Positions 1 through 11,957 of a stretch of DNA of 64,000 nucleotides are shown one piece after another; positions within the stretch are counted from its first letter, which is position 1; each line of letters opens with the position of its first letter. The notes beneath the pieces were generated by a model. The model saw only the letters and a list, made by a program, of their open reading frames with translations, was not told the origin of the DNA and did not search any database. This stretch comes from Helianthus annuus (Eukaryota; Streptophyta; Magnoliopsida; Asterales; Asteraceae), in assembly GCF_002127325.2 (NCBI RefSeq), contig NC_035448.2, forward strand, positions 129,966,569 to 130,030,568, read 5' to 3'. A program made the translations under genes and the position numbers.

Positions 1-1313
1 ATTCAGACAGCTTCACATGTGATGATACAGGTACCTTGGTGGTGTAATGTACCTCATGTACAGGCTTCCATTGGTTGAGTGTTTGATGTTTGGTGCCCTT
101 ATTTCAGCAACAGATCCAGTCACCGTTCTCTTCATTTTTCAGGTTTGAAATGGTCTAAAGTGAAGTCCTTTATGCTATACGAGTGTTCAGATGCTTTAGA
201 AGGGTGGTGATTTGCGTGCTCAATCCTAGGGACTCTAAAACGAATTAGATATATATTTTTTCTGTATTAAGATATTATGTATTAGTAATAGAGGACAAGT
301 TAGCTCATGCTTTTTAAATATATACAACAAATACACAATCAAACGGTAAAAATATGATTTTTATCATGTCATCACTTAGAGGGCCTGAGTGGACAAATGA
401 TTTTGCAGATATATATCACCAAACATTTCTTAAATTGTTTACTGTCTGCTTTTAGAATTTGTTCACTTTGTAGTTTATTCTTGGGATTCAACTGCGATTT
501 GGTCACTAAATACCTGAAAAAGAAACGATTATTCTAACTTATTAGCCACCTTATGATCTTTCCGTCACAATGCTTCTCATGTACCATCAAGCAAGCAAGT
601 GCATTTAAATGGTATCAGATCTGTTTCTAACATGGTATTTAATAACGCAGGTCTTGCTTATTGGTGGCTCAACAGGTACTATGCTTGAAGCTTTACATGT
701 TGTAGGAGATACACATGAGCCCCACTTGTCTGATGTGAGTATAAGCTTTTTTAACTATTATCTCTATAGTTTATCAGTAAGGCTGTTTGGTCTTTGCATT
801 GCTTATTATTAGTTATGGATAATGTGACACGACCCAAGTTAAAAGTGTGTACCAGCAGCGTCCCTTTAACAAGTAGAAGGGGGAATTGCAAATTAGTATA
901 AGCAGTAGGGATCGGGTCTCATTGGATAACGGGTCGTGTCGGTTTGTCTCTTAACAGGCATTACCACACTTGTCAACTGTTTTTTTTTATACAGAACTTT
1001 GAAGCTAACAACGGTTATGTGGCTCCTGATGATGATGAAGAATCATCATCATCTGGGAACAGACTAAAGATGAGACTTAAAGAATTTCACAGAAGGTTTA
1101 TAAACATCTCATTTAATTATCTATTTATCAATTCCACATCTTTTTCTAACTTTTTTTTAATTTGGTTTTTTCTGGGAAGTAGTGCGGCATCTTTCAGGGC
1201 GTTAGATATGAACTATCTTACCCCATTCTTCACAACTCAATCTGGAGACGGGATGACAATGATGACAGTAATGGTAAATAAGCACATTTGTAGTTAATCT
1301 TTATTACACTAGT
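1..1313 (+). pseudogene. NHX: NHX5/NHX6-type Na+/H+ antiporter, pseudogene copy 1 (3' part)
   Basis: Recognisable exons with splice sites: 31-142 (reads [11 protein letters not shown] then the conserved FGALIS-TDPVTVL stretch), 651-734 ([19 protein letters not shown]), 995-1095 (acidic/serine-rich then SGNRLKMRLKEFHRR) and 1180-1273 (ASFRALDMNYLTPFFTT). These match the transmembrane core start and the cytosolic tail of plant intracellular (Golgi/endosome) NHX5/6 exchangers, which swap Na+ or K+ for H+ to set lumen pH. The gene cannot be functional. Between the TDPVTVL exon and the LLIGGSTG exon there are only about 500 bases of non-coding sequence, so all exons for the middle transmembrane helices are missing. 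The last exon also has a one-base deletion relative to copy 2 (near 1249), shifting its end out of frame, and no 3' terminal exon follows. Upstream exons would lie left of the window. Confidence 0.85.
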
Positions 1314-2149
1314 TGCAAAGTCAGTCACTGGTAATAACGTAATCCTCCAAGTTACTCTGGCGAAAGCGTAGAGTACCTTTATCAGCAGCACCGAAAGTCG
1401 CATGGCTACTCCCACCTTTCTTGCTGGTCACCTCAGCATCGATGGTAATGGTTTTCTTCTTCTTACTTGGTTTTTTCTTCTTCTCCTCGGGGTCAAACTC
1501 AAGGTCGCGCAACACACCTGCAAAGATGTTAGACAAGGAACTTAGCTCCCCATTTGAAGACCCTACAGACTCCTCGCTAAAAGATAAAGAATCTCTTTCC
1601 CAGCAGAAGTCACAGCTCGCAAGGGCCTGGGTTTAGGTATATGCGCACCTTCGGTTGCGGTCGGCGGATTGGCAAAGGATCCAGCAGGAGGATACAAGAA
1701 ATTTCCCTTGATCTATTCATACCAACATGGCTACCCTGATTCCAGCGGGCGCGAGTTCATGGACCCACCGAAGGTGGGGAAAACAGCTTGATAAAGACGC
1801 GCTTCTACAATCGAAATCATCAAATTAAGCGCAGAAAAATTACAAAAAGAGAAAATGATCAAAGAAATAACTAACCTCTATCTTGGAACTTCAGCACAGG
1901 CAGTTCAGTGCTATCTTCCGGCCATCGATCACTCATCTGCGCCGCCACCAGAACGTTTTCATCAAACACGCGATTGGGTGTGGCAGTAAGCTTCACATAC
2001 CAGTTTTCTTTCTTTGGAATCGCCAGTTCCTCCTTCTCAATCGTGTCTGGCGCACGGAAAATCATCGCAATAGGCATCACCTCCTCCCTAATGAAGAAGA
2101 ACTTCTGTTTCCAGTCATGGAAACTCTTGGATGGATTCAAAAGGATCTT
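1314..2149 (-). pseudogene. gypsy-type putative transposase / gag-like gene fragment, copy 1
   Basis: On the minus strand 2149-1871 encodes KSFHDWKQKFFFIREEVMP and APDTIEKEELAIPKKENW, and 1536-1321 encodes a lysine-rich linker (EEKKKKPSKKKK). Both parts have close counterparts at 40631-41885. I recognise this as the plant protein type often labelled 'transposase (putative), gypsy type', a gag-like protein of mobile elements; its biochemical role is not established. The 5' part is cut off at 2149 by the LTR of element X. It sits antisense to, and directly after, the last visible NHX exon. Confidence 0.6.
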
Positions 2150-3084
2150 TGTCACACCCCAACCGACGGCGGAATCATCGGGGCATGCCACTGAGCGAAA
2201 CAGATTGTCCAGAAGTTTCCATAACAATTATCATCACTATTCAGTTTAAATAACACGTCCCATACCGTGTCCTAAATAACAAACAAATTATTACATATAA
2301 CAACTAGTCAAATATTCTGTTCCGACAACTCAGATTTAAATAAAAACAAATAAATATTGTTCGAAAGCTCCTAAAGACCCAGCCTGACAAGATCTACAGA
2401 CAACTATGCTCTAGTTGCTCTTTCCTGACAGACAACTATTTGTTGGGGGCCTCTAGAGCTTTATTCTAGCCTCGCTTTCCTAGCAAGCAAAGATCTTAAA
2501 CACCTGTACATACGTTAAAATAAAGTCAATACATATAATGTAAAGGTGAGTATACAAGTTTGATAATAGCATATAGAGTTCGAATAGTTTACGCATAACC
2601 AACACATACACAGAGGAAAACGAAGCATGTTAATTATCGACATGGACCTATCGATACCAGTGACTGCGGGTTGACTGTCCGAGACAGTTCGCAATACATG
2701 ATTACCACCGTAATCCATGCAAGTAATTGTCCTTAACAACCCCCGTGTGAACGGGTGCTGAGTCCAAACTATAGTACTACGTCGTTAAGGCAGGTAGACA
2801 ACATTCCACGTGTAAACACAATCAACAAGCATTCATTTAGTCACGTAATACATGCATATCAGTTAGCGTTCAAATAGTTTGAGTAGTGTGATCGTTTGTG
2901 TTTTGATATAAGTAACGTATGTAACACCAAAAGTGCTAAAAGCAAAAAGGGATCGAGTATACTCAAAGCGATTGATTGATGGATTGAAGGGAGCGCATGA
3001 GAGTAGGGTTAGCCTGAACATTTCGATAGCATAGCAATGAATACGCGTAGAATGGAAAACAAGTGCAAATGGGCTGAATCAGCC

Positions 3085-3700
3085 TGGTCGATCGAACAGC
3101 AGGTTCGATCGAACGGGTCGTTCATTTGGTTAGACAATCCGTTCGGACAGTCTGTTTGATCGGCCGGTCGGCTCGATCGGCTGGACTGTTCGAGTGGATT
3201 GTTTCTTCCTTTGAGTAGGATGTGTTTGTGTTTGATGGTTTGACCTTTTGAAGTTTTCGTTGTAGTATTTGAGAACACTGAAGTGTTCTAACCTTGCAGG
3301 TCGATCGATCGAACGGTCTGTTCGATCGGCCGGCTTAACCGATCGGTTAGGAACTTCAGTAGTAGTCCTCAGCACAGGATGTCACTCGATCGAACAGCAT
3401 ACTCGATTGAACAGCATGCTCGATCGGGTGGCATTCCAATACATCCAACGAATTGAAAATCGATTAAGGGTTGAAGCATAGTATCTCATGATCCGATGAG
3501 TAATGTTATCAAACGCCTCGTTCGATTGAACATCACCTCGTTCAATACTATACTTCATGAAATTGTCAAAATGTGGGACCCTGTGCTAGCCGATCGGCTG
3601 ACCTGGTCGATCGGCTGACATGTCCGATCGGTTGGGCTGTTCGTTCGAACAGCTTAACCGTTCGGTCAGCATCCTGACCTGGTCAGCCTGTTCGTCTAAC
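3085..3700. repeat. Downstream cluster of CGATCG-containing motifs in the X LTR
   Basis: At least ten variants of TCGATCGAAC and CCGATCGGCTG are spread over this stretch (around 3089, 3106, 3165, 3301, 3321, 3340, 3387, 3420, 3590, 3608, 3625). They are not in a fixed period. Their palindromic core is shared with the cluster just upstream of the TATA box at 4371-4460. The function is unknown. Confidence 0.6.
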
Positions 3701-4339
3701 ACTTGGTCGTTCTGTTGATTTGATGTTGTATTAAGGTAGTTTGACAACGAGCTAAACTATGGAACTTCCATTCTTACCTGTTTCACCTGCTCGGACAGGA
3801 ATCACCCAAATCCGGCCAGTGAACGGTTCGGAACGGTAGTTTAATGTTTAACCCGAAATCGGTGAACCTCGTAGATAGAACCCGAATCTTGAACCACTCA
3901 TCCACTAGAATGTTTGGTGAGTTGACTCAAGCTCCGTTTCTACCGGTTTGAAGGCATTGAGTGTAAACGAGTTGAAAGAAAGTTGGAAATCTTCCTTTCA
4001 ATCCTTTACATCATGTAAGTGTTTAGATCTTTGATAGATCTTAGCTTGTTTATGTGGAAATCGGTTAGATCCGAGCTATTCATGGTGGATTGAGGCCAAA
4101 ACATGATGTTCTTGAAGAACACCATGATGACATCATCCTAGAATGCTTAGATCTTGATGATTTCACGGTTAGAAATCAAGATTTGAAAGATAGAAAGGTG
4201 TAGGAGCATGTTTTGATCAAGAAAGTACAAGATTTAGGATGAAAGCTTACTGGAATTGGAAGAAATATGAGAAAAGGTGAGGAGCACGAGCTGGTCGGTC
4301 AGAGAGTTTCTAAAAGTGGAAAGAATGACAATGACAGCT

Positions 4340-4460
4340 CTATTTATAGGCTCCAAAAGAGGAAAGGGCTGGCCGATCGGCCAGGCATCCCGATCGGACA
4401 GCCTGCTCGATCGGACAGTCCGTCCGATCGGCTGACAGCCTGATCGATCCACAGCCTGGT
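4340..4460 (-). promoter_or_regulatory. Element X promoter: TATA box with upstream CGATCGG motif array
   Basis: On the minus strand CCTATAAATAG lies at 4350-4340, a good TATA box for the LTR transcript. Immediately upstream (higher coordinates, 4371-4460) are five copies of a GATCGG/CGATCG motif within 90 bases. The position suggests U3 enhancer repeats; that role is inference. Confidence 0.6.
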
Positions 4461-5024
4461 TCGAGTGTTCGGTGCGACGATTTTCGATATTTCGATTGAA
4501 GACGATACGAGTACGATAGAGTTTCCTATTCAAATTACTTTCAATCCCAACTACTATATCTAACATACAATCACCTATATTTCACCCTATCCTTACGTTA
4601 CCATTTGTCGTAATTCGATTTCGATTGCATTCGGTTTGAGTTTCGAGTTTCGATTCGAGTTCCGATTGATTCGATTGATCACCACACAAAACATAAGGTA
4701 AACACGCACAGGTAACACATAAGGCACACACACACACGTATAACAACAACCAAAGTTCGCATAATTCGAGATACGAGTTCGATGATGGTTAGATCGGTTT
4801 GATTACTGATTAGTTAACTTTATCGCATTGTTACTTCCTACTATTCACAGTCGTAAGTCCGTTCGCGTCGATTAAACATTCATTTACTTCGATTCGTTCT
4901 GATTAACAACACTTACTCCACATAATACAATTAAAACATAAAATAGATTAATTACAGTCAAGGAAGTCAAAGTTGACTTGGACTTTAACTTTGACTTTGA
5001 CATTCGAAAACACGGGGTGTTACA

Positions 5025-5038
5025 GCCTCCCCTTGTTT
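5025..5038 (-). other. Polypurine tract of element X
   Basis: The minus strand reads AAACAAGGGGAGGC directly before the LTR start TGTAACACC, the expected place and composition for the plus-strand primer of a Ty3/gypsy element. Confidence 0.75.
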
Positions 5039-5122
5039 AGGGAATTTCGTCCCAAAATTAGGCTCGAAGCTGCACAGCACCGTGAATTACCAATTTGACG
5101 CTCCAGATCTTTATTTGAACAA

Positions 5123-6187
5123 CTACGGGTACTTAGCCTTTATGTCACTTTCGAGTTCCCAAGTGAACTCCGCGCCTCGCTTGCCTTCCCATCAGACTTT
5201 CACGATAGGGATGCGTGAGCGCCTGAGCTGCTTGGTTTGGCGATCCATGATTTCGACAGGCTTTTCCACGAAGTGTAGCGTTTCGTTGACCTGAAGATCG
5301 TCGAGGGGTACAATCAGATCATGATCAGCTAGGCATTTTCGGAGGTTCGACACATGGAAAGTTGGGTGGACGTTACTAAGTTCCTCTGGTAGTTCGAGTT
5401 TGTAGGCGACTTTTCCGATACTTTCCAGAATTTTAAAAGGTCCAACATATCGAGGCGCTAGTTTCCCTTTCTTGCCGAATCTGACCACACCCTTCCAAGG
5501 TGATACCTTTAGGAGTACATAGTCGCCAACGACAAATTCAAGGGGCTTGTGTCTTCTATCAGCGTAACTTTTCTGTCTATCCCTGGCTTTGGACAAGTTG
5601 TCTCGAATCTGGAGGACTTTGTCAGTCGTTTCTTGTAGTAACTCGAGACCGGTTAGTTGCGAGTGACCGATCTCGTGCCATAGAATAGGCGAACAACATC
5701 TTCTTCCATATAGGGCCTCGAATGGTGCCATTTGTATGCTGGCATGATAGCTGTCGTTGTACGAAAATTCGACTAACAGCAGGTATTTGTTCCAACTACC
5801 ACTGAAGTCTATAACACACGCGCGGAGCATGTCTTCAAGAGTACGGATCGTTCTTTCAATCTGTCCGTCAGTTTGAGGATGGAATGCAGTACTCAGGTTA
5901 AGCGACGTACCAAGGGCCGCTTGAAACGTTTCCCACAATCGCGAAGTAAACCGAGCATCACGGTCTGAAATGATATCACGAGGCGTACCATGATTACAAA
6001 TGATCTCGTCGGTATAGATTCGGGCTAGTCGTTCTACCTTGTAGTCTTCCCGTATTGGCAAAAAGTGGGCTAATTTGGTCAGACGATCAACTATAACCCA
6101 AATGCTGTCGTGACTTGATGGTGTGGGCAGAAGTTTGGTTATGAAATCCATAGTTATACTCTCCCACTTCCATATGGGGATTGGAGG
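5123..6187 (-). pseudogene. Element X integrase core and C-terminal domain
   Basis: The frame contains MDFITKLLP with the first catalytic Asp, IISDRDARF with the second, and QIERTIRTLE with the catalytic Glu, so the DDE core is present. The chromodomain-side tail (GPFKILESIGKVAYKL, HPTFHVSNLRKCL) follows. An in-frame TGA at 5192-5194 stands where related elements have Arg (KVKW/KVRW), after which the frame continues readably to a natural TAG at 5123-5125. The frame is cut from RNase H/zinc-binding sequence by a TAA at 6188-6190. Integrase would insert the cDNA into chromatin; this copy is dead. Confidence 0.85.
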
Positions 6188-7571
6188 TTATTCGAGTAGG
6201 CCGGAAGGTCGCTGATGTTCAGCCTTAACTCTCGCACAAGTCAGGCAACTTCCAACATAAAGAGCGATATCCCGTTTCATACCCGGCAACCAGTACTTGT
6301 AACGAAGATCCTGGTACATTTTATCGGCACCGGGATGAATAGAATACCGGGATTTGTGGGCTTCGTTTATTATGATCTTTCGCAAATCGGTCCACTTAGG
6401 GATCCAAATTCGGTCCAAATAGTAGAATATCCCATCTGCTTTGCTTACAAGCTGAGCTCCACCGTGATAGATTCTCTCCTTCTTCAGGGTGCGTTCGTTA
6501 AAACAGGCATGCTGGGCTTCGCGGATGAGAGCTTCGAGATCATGCTGGGCTTGGGTATTGCGAATACTGAGCAAATAACTCCGTCTGCTGAGTGCGTCGG
6601 CTACAACATTTGCCTTGCCTGGGTGATAACGAATCTCACAGTCATAATCGTTAAGAAGTTCCACCCATCGACGTTGACGCATGTTAAGTTCTTTCTGATT
6701 AAAGATGTGTTGTAAACTCCTGTGATCGGTTATGAGCGTACACTTGGTACGATACAGGTAGTGTCGCCAAATCTTCAATGCAAAAAACAACTGCGCCTAG
6801 CTCGAGATCGTGGGTTGTATAGTTCTTCTCGTGGATTTTGAGCTGACGAGATGCGTAAGCTATAACCTTGTCCCGTTGCATGAGAACACAGCCAAGACCA
6901 AGGTTGGAAGCATCACAATAGACAATGAAATCGTTGTTTCCGTCTGGCAACGCGAGAACAGGAGCATTGCAGAGCTTGCGCTTAAGGGTTTGAAAAGCAG
7001 ATTCTTGTTCAGTTCCCCAAACAAAAGATCTGTCTTTATGAGTAAGAGCGGTAAGCGGCACAACGATCTTAGAAAATCCTTCGATGAATCGTCGATAATA
7101 ACCCGCTAGTCCGAGAAAAGAACGAACTTCAGACGGGTTCTTTGGCGTAATCCAGCTTTTGACTGCCTCAATCTTCACGGGATCGACATGAATACCCTGA
7201 CTATTCAAGATGTGACCCATAAACTGAACCTCCTCTAACCAGAATTCGCACTTGGAGAACTTGGAATAGAGTTGGCTCCCCTGGAGTAACCCGAGAACCA
7301 AACGTAGATGTTGCGCGTGTTCGGCTTCCGACTTGGAATAAATCAAGACATCGTCGATGAACACGATGAAGAAACGGTCAAGATAAGGCTTACACACGCG
7401 ATTCATTAGATCCATAAAAACCGCGGGTGCGTTGGTTAGACCAAAAGGCATAACAACGAACTCATAGTGGCCGTAGCGAGTACGAAAGGCGGTTTTGGGT
7501 ATATCTTCCTCTTGTATGCGTAACTGATGATAACCTGAACGTAAATCGATCTTCGAGAAACACGATGCACC
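6188..7571 (-). pseudogene. Element X reverse transcriptase, RNase H and integrase zinc-binding region
   Basis: RT palm is seen at 7451-7300 ([18 protein letters not shown], then [13 protein letters not shown] with the catalytic Asp pair). RNase H follows ([34 protein letters not shown]), then the integrase HHCC-like segment ([12 protein letters not shown]). A one-base insertion in a T run near 6785-6790 shifts the frame between the two RNase H halves. The frame opens after a TAA at 7572-7574 that replaces the Gln normally found before GAS in this RT family, and it ends at another TAA at 6188-6190. Confidence 0.85.
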
Positions 7572-8492
7572 TTACAGCTGATCAAACAAATCGTCGATTC
7601 GAGGTAGGGGATAACGGTTCTTGATGGTCAGCTTATTCAATTCCCGATAGTCGATGCACATCCTGAACGACCCATCCTTCTTTTTGACGAAAAGGACTGG
7701 TGCGCCCCACGGAGAGGTGCTCGGGCGAATAAAGCCTTTTTCAAGTAACTCCTGGAGTTGGTTTGAGAGTTCCCTCATTTTGGATGGCGCGAGTCGATAA
7801 GGGGCTTTAGCAACAGGGTTAGCTCCAGGAATGAGATCGATACGAAAGTCGATATCACGACTTGGCGGTAGTCCGGGAAGATCATCAGGGAACACCTGAG
7901 GAAATTCACGAACCACTGGAATGTCTTTGACTTCAACCTTCTTTTTATTTTCCTTCTCCGCTACTACAATTTTGGCCAAGAAAGCTCTGTATTCCTTGCG
8001 GAGATACTTGCTAGCTTGGATACACGACATGAGCTTGAGACCTTTCGAAGCTGTTTCACCGTACACATATAATAGATCACCGTTCGCGAGCGAGAATCGA
8101 ATTATCTTTTCAAAACACACAACTTCAGCATGGTTTTCACGAAGAAAGTTCATGCCCACTATGACGTCAAAACTTCCGAGTTGCATCAGAATAAGGTTGA
8201 TTGGGAAGATGTGATTGTTGAGCTCGAGGGTACAATCACGAAGAATAGAGTTAACTGCGACGGTTCTTCTAGTAGCAACTTCGACTTCGAATGACGAGGG
8301 GAGATAAGAACGCTTACGACTAAGGAGCTTCTCGAATTCAAACGACATAAAGCAGTTATCGGCTCCAGTATCAAACAAACATGATGCATAAATACCATTC
8401 ACAAGGAACGTACCATTAACCACGTTGTTGTCAGCCTGGGCTTGACGGGCGTTGATGTTAAAGGTTCTGGCACGGGCTGCTTGCTGTTGCTG
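7572..8492 (-). pseudogene. Element X aspartic protease and RT N-terminal part
   Basis: The protease active-site motif [11 protein letters not shown] lies near 8380-8345. The linker contains [19 protein letters not shown], and the start of RT contains [24 protein letters not shown] in two recognisable stretches. The region is in the same frame as gag across a TAG at 8493-8495 in a glutamine-rich run, so gag and pol were probably one long ORF originally. Confidence 0.85.
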
Positions 8493-9743
8493 CTAAGGCT
8501 GCTGCTGTTGCTGCTGCTGCTGGGGTTCTTGTTTCACAACCCGGTTCGGGCACATGTTTACAATGTGGTTAGGATCACCATATGCAAAGCAGACTCGAGC
8601 ATTGACCGCGGGTGCTTGAGCTGCAGGTTGGCCTTGAGGGGTTGGAAGTAGAGCTTGATGAGCGGCGGCTTGAACTGGGGCTTGACGGGGACCATAGCGA
8701 CAATTCGCAGTGAAATTCCCGTAGAGGTTGCAGTGGGCGCAGAAACGACAGGCGATTCCCACCGGATGATGGTATGAGCATGTCAGGCAGAGCGGGTGGG
8801 GACCTATGTAAGCGCGCTTAGCTGGCGGCGCATTGATCACTGGAGCTTGTCGGTGGTGAGACTGCTGCTGAGCCTGTACGGCTTGCAGTGGAGCAGCAGT
8901 CGTTGTCACAGCGCAGTTTTTGTTGCTGGAGCTGTTGTTGCTGTGCTTCTTCTTTCTTCTTGACGACTTGGAGGGTTGGGTAGTGGTGGTGTCGACGGTC
9001 GATGCGGTGGTGGCTTGGTGCAGATACTTGGTATGCTTATCCCAAAAACCAGACTTTACCTGCTTGTCATTGATCTCGGCGGCAAGCAGGTAGGTCTCTT
9101 CAATCGATGATGGCTTGGCAGCATGAACGAAATCGGCAACACAATCGGGTAGAGCTCGAATGTACTTCTTGATGGCCATGTCTGACGTCTTGACCTGATC
9201 GGGAGAAATGATGCTTAGCTGTTTAAAGCGTTCAGTCAAGGCAGCGTTATCTCCATCCTTCTGCTTGATGTTCCAAAACTCGTCCTCCAGCTTTTGGCGT
9301 TCATGGGGAGGGCAGAATTCGTCCATCATGATGGCTTTGAGCTCCTTCCATGTCAGCTCATAAGCTGCATCATTCCCGCGTTTGTTTCGTTCGGCCATCC
9401 ACCAGTCTAGAGCTCGGGACTGGAAGACGCCTGTAGCATTGAGGGTGCAGAGATTTTCTGGACAGTCGCTTTGGCGCAGAGTGACTTTGATAGAGTCAAA
9501 CCATTGGAACATAGCTGTTGGGCCATCTTCTCCGGTTAATTCCTTTGGTCCGCATGCCTTGAACTGTTTAAAGCTGAACCCAGTCTTGTTAGTATCTTTA
9601 GGAGTATCGATTCGCTACTCCTCAGACGACTTGCTGGCGTTTTCAAAGACATCGCTCACAGCTTTTGCCACACTCTTGGCAATGATAGTAGCGAGACGCC
9701 TGTCTCTATTCTCTTGGCGGGTAAGTGGGGTTCGGTGTCCAGA
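8493..9743 (-). pseudogene. Element X gag (capsid and nucleocapsid), main part
   Basis: The gag core is recognisable (FQWFDSIKVTLRQ, RALDWWMAERNKRG, WKELKAIMMDEFCPP). The C-terminal third has three knuckle-like motifs. One is CLTCSYHHPVGIAC. In the second (CAHCNLYGNFTANC) the usual His is Asn. In the third (CFAYGDPNHIVNMC) the second Cys is Tyr, so nucleic-acid binding is probably damaged. A polyglutamine run precedes the TAG at 8493. A further in-frame TAG lies at 9615-9617. The ORF's N-terminus lies across the Y insertion, at 16823-16836. Confidence 0.85.
9739..9743. repeat. Left target-site duplication of element Y (CCAGA)
   Basis: CCAGA at 9739-9743 is repeated exactly at 16823-16827, flanking the TG...CA ends of Y. 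This fixes the Y boundaries and shows that X gag was a continuous ORF before insertion. Confidence 0.9.
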
Positions 9744-11451
9744 TGTCACACCCCAACCGATGGCGGAAACATCGGGATGAGACGAACAAATCGCTCAAAA
9801 GCATCATAACACTATTGTGACAATATAATTTAAATTCAATTTCATAAATGCTAAAATGTCACACATTGTTCAAACATGATCAAAACATAAATCAAATTTC
9901 AACCATAGTTTATTTTCTAGGTGAGTTTCTAGTCCACCCTAACTTGATTCTTGAATTCTTCATCTATCAACCTGCAACATGTATTAAAATAACATAAACA
10001 AAAATGTTGGCGAGTATACAAGTTTAATACATAGCATAAAGTAGAAATAAAAGTTTAAGTGCTCATATCCAACATGAATAACATGATCCAAGTTACTACT
10101 TTGCCTTTCCCAATAGACTAGCGGGAGGTTAACATGTTCAACTTGTTCAATACGTTCAACTTGTTCAATACGATCAACTTGTTCCATACGATCAACTTGT
10201 TAGATATGATCAACTTGTTAGATACGATTAACTTGTTAGATACGATCAACTTGTTAGATACGATCAACTTGTTAGATACGATCAACTTGTTCAATACGAT
10301 CAACTTGTTCAAAAACGATCAACTTGTTCAAATACGTTCAACTTGTTCAAATACGTTCAACTTGCATAGCATATGAGATTAACAAGCAGCAAAATGTTTC
10401 GTGTTTAAATGTGGATAGAGTGTGAACATAACAAGTTTCAAGTGTTGTGTAATTTGAATATGGAATACATGTCGCACCCAAAGTGTTTAAAACGAAAATG
10501 GGATCGAGTATACTCACATTGGTTGCGTTGCGATTTCTCATAAGAACGTACGAGTAGAGATTTGAGAATAGTCCAAGAGAACGAGCAAAGCGATTATCCT
10601 AGACGTTGAAACGCCACACACGATCTCGTTAAATAATATTCCTAGTATTTAATGTTTACCATTTAATTAATTAGATTTAGATTTTAGCAAAGGCTATAAA
10701 AGAATTATCATAATTTATTAGGATTTATGTGATTATTAGTTCTTATTATTTAAAGAGGAAAATAAAATTTTAAAAACATTTAGAAGCTGTAAAAAATAAA
10801 TTTAATTTTATAAAGAATTGTTTTAGTAAATAAAGAAAAAGCAAAATAACTAAATCTAATAAAAGAAACTGAAATATGTGTTTTAACAAAGAAAAGAATT
10901 TGTTGAGTTCCTGTTTCATATAACTACTTATCCATCTTCTTTATGAAAACATTATAACGACAGTTTATGTAACCAACGGTTTCAACTGTTTGAATGCAAT
11001 ATATATGTCAGACTTAGACACATAACAATAGGATATTAACGAAAACAACATAATAAAAAAAGGAAAGATATACCGAAACGTTTAGCCGTGGGTTTCGAAG
11101 ACGAGTCGACGTACTCACGTCATGAATCTCTGATTCCGGCGACTCCTGAAGTTTTCCGGTCGTCTTCTCCGGCGAGCTCCGGCGATTTGCAGTGGAACAG
11201 AGAGGGTTTGCGTGTGAGTAGCAATGTGAGAGGAGTTGTGAGGATGGAATGGAGAAGAATGGTGCGGTTTATATAGTGTTCGATGTAACGAACCGAGTCG
11301 GGTTGCTGGCCTTGATTCGTGATTGGAATTTATAAGGTAATAAACAGGTGTAATATAAGGAAACACGTAAATCAATAAATTACCGAACTATCAGCGAATC
11401 AAATTTGGGAACCATGGCTGTACGCGTAAAAAGAAAAGGAAAGGAGTTGTT
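9744..11451 (-). repeat. Element Y LTR copy A (3' LTR, lacking its outermost U3)
   Basis: It matches 14676-16168 from 9935 onward. By hand I count roughly 13-15 substitutions and a few small indels over 1.49 kb, about 1 percent. On the minus strand a TATA-like CTATATAAACC lies at about 11275-11265. It ends abruptly inside U3, fused to the gag of Z. Confidence 0.8.
10134..10366. repeat. 18-bp tandem array in Y LTR copy A
   Basis: About 12-13 copies of a unit like GATCAACTTGTTAGATAC. The first nine are 18 bases and the last few are 19 because of one extra A. The open frames here (repeating NKLIVS or DTINLL) are by-products of the repeat and not proteins. Confidence 0.9.
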
Positions 11452-11957
11452 TTCGAGCTTGTGGATGTCATCCCTGTGACAATACTCTTCCTTAATCATG
11501 TCCTTGAAATCTTCCCACGCGGTAGCATTAGCAGTTTCCAACCCAAACATCTGAATTTGCGCCTTCCACCAGGAAAGCGCGTTTCCTTCAAGCGTACCCG
11601 TAGCAAACTTCACCCAATTCGCAGGGGGACACTCACAGACAGCAAAGACGGCTTCGACTTCTTCAATCCAGTGTAGAAGACCTATGGCACCCTCAGTGCC
11701 ATTGAAAGGGAGAGGCTTGCAATCCATGAAGGTTTTGAAAGTACAACCATGTGGTTGCGCAGGCGCATGCTGACCTGTTGTGAGAAGTGAAGCGAATAGG
11801 TTTAGGGGTGAAAAGACGATGCGGCGGTAGGATCTAAACATCCTAAAATAACGAGTTTACCTCCAGGGTGAGCTGCGAAAGCTGCAGCCACCGTGTTAAG
11901 CAGGTTAGTGAATTGAGCCTGAGTCATGTTAATGTTTCCTCTTCCACGTCCACTCAT
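11452..11957 (-). pseudogene. Element Z gag, two exons with an 86-bp intron, truncated
   Basis: The likely start is at 11957 (MSGRGRGNINMTQAQF). The frame meets a G|GTAAAC donor at 11860 and resumes after a CAACAG acceptor, with exon 2 starting at 11774. Joining across 11775-11860 keeps the frame from AAFAAHPG into GQHAPAQPHGC, and the intron itself contains in-frame stops. Exon 2 has the gag core (TFMDCKPLPFNGTEGA, NALSWWKAQIQMF, FKDMIKEEYCHRDD) and breaks off at HKLEN, where Y LTR sequence begins. Gag would form the particle shell; this copy is truncated. Use of the splice is inference from signals and reading frame. Confidence 0.7.

Larger units (their letters stand above)
2150..5024 (-). 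repeat. Element X 3' LTR (about 2.9 kb)
   Basis: On the minus strand it starts TGTAACACCCCGTG (at 5024) and ends GGGGTGTGACA (at 2150), giving TG...CA ends with a short near-inverted terminus. A purine tract adjoins its start at 5025-5038. The first 390 bases on the plus strand are repeated at 19242-19632. The LTR holds a TATA box and two clusters of CGATCG-type motifs. Confidence 0.88.

Noticed and set aside
610..624. TGGTATCAGATCTG, similar to a Met-tRNA primer site (also at 33551)
   Set aside because: No LTR end lies beside it; it is NHX intron sequence shared by both copies.
826..940. 115-bp unit with GACACGACCC inverted ends in an NHX intron, a possible small MITE (also near 40133-40247)
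   Set aside because: The ends are only ten bases and no target duplication is visible; it is present in both copies, so no empty site is available.
10118..10376. Open frames with repeating NKLIVS or DTINLL on both strands (also 14859-15147)
   Set aside because: They follow the 18-bp tandem repeat (a multiple of three) and have no start context or other protein-like sequence.
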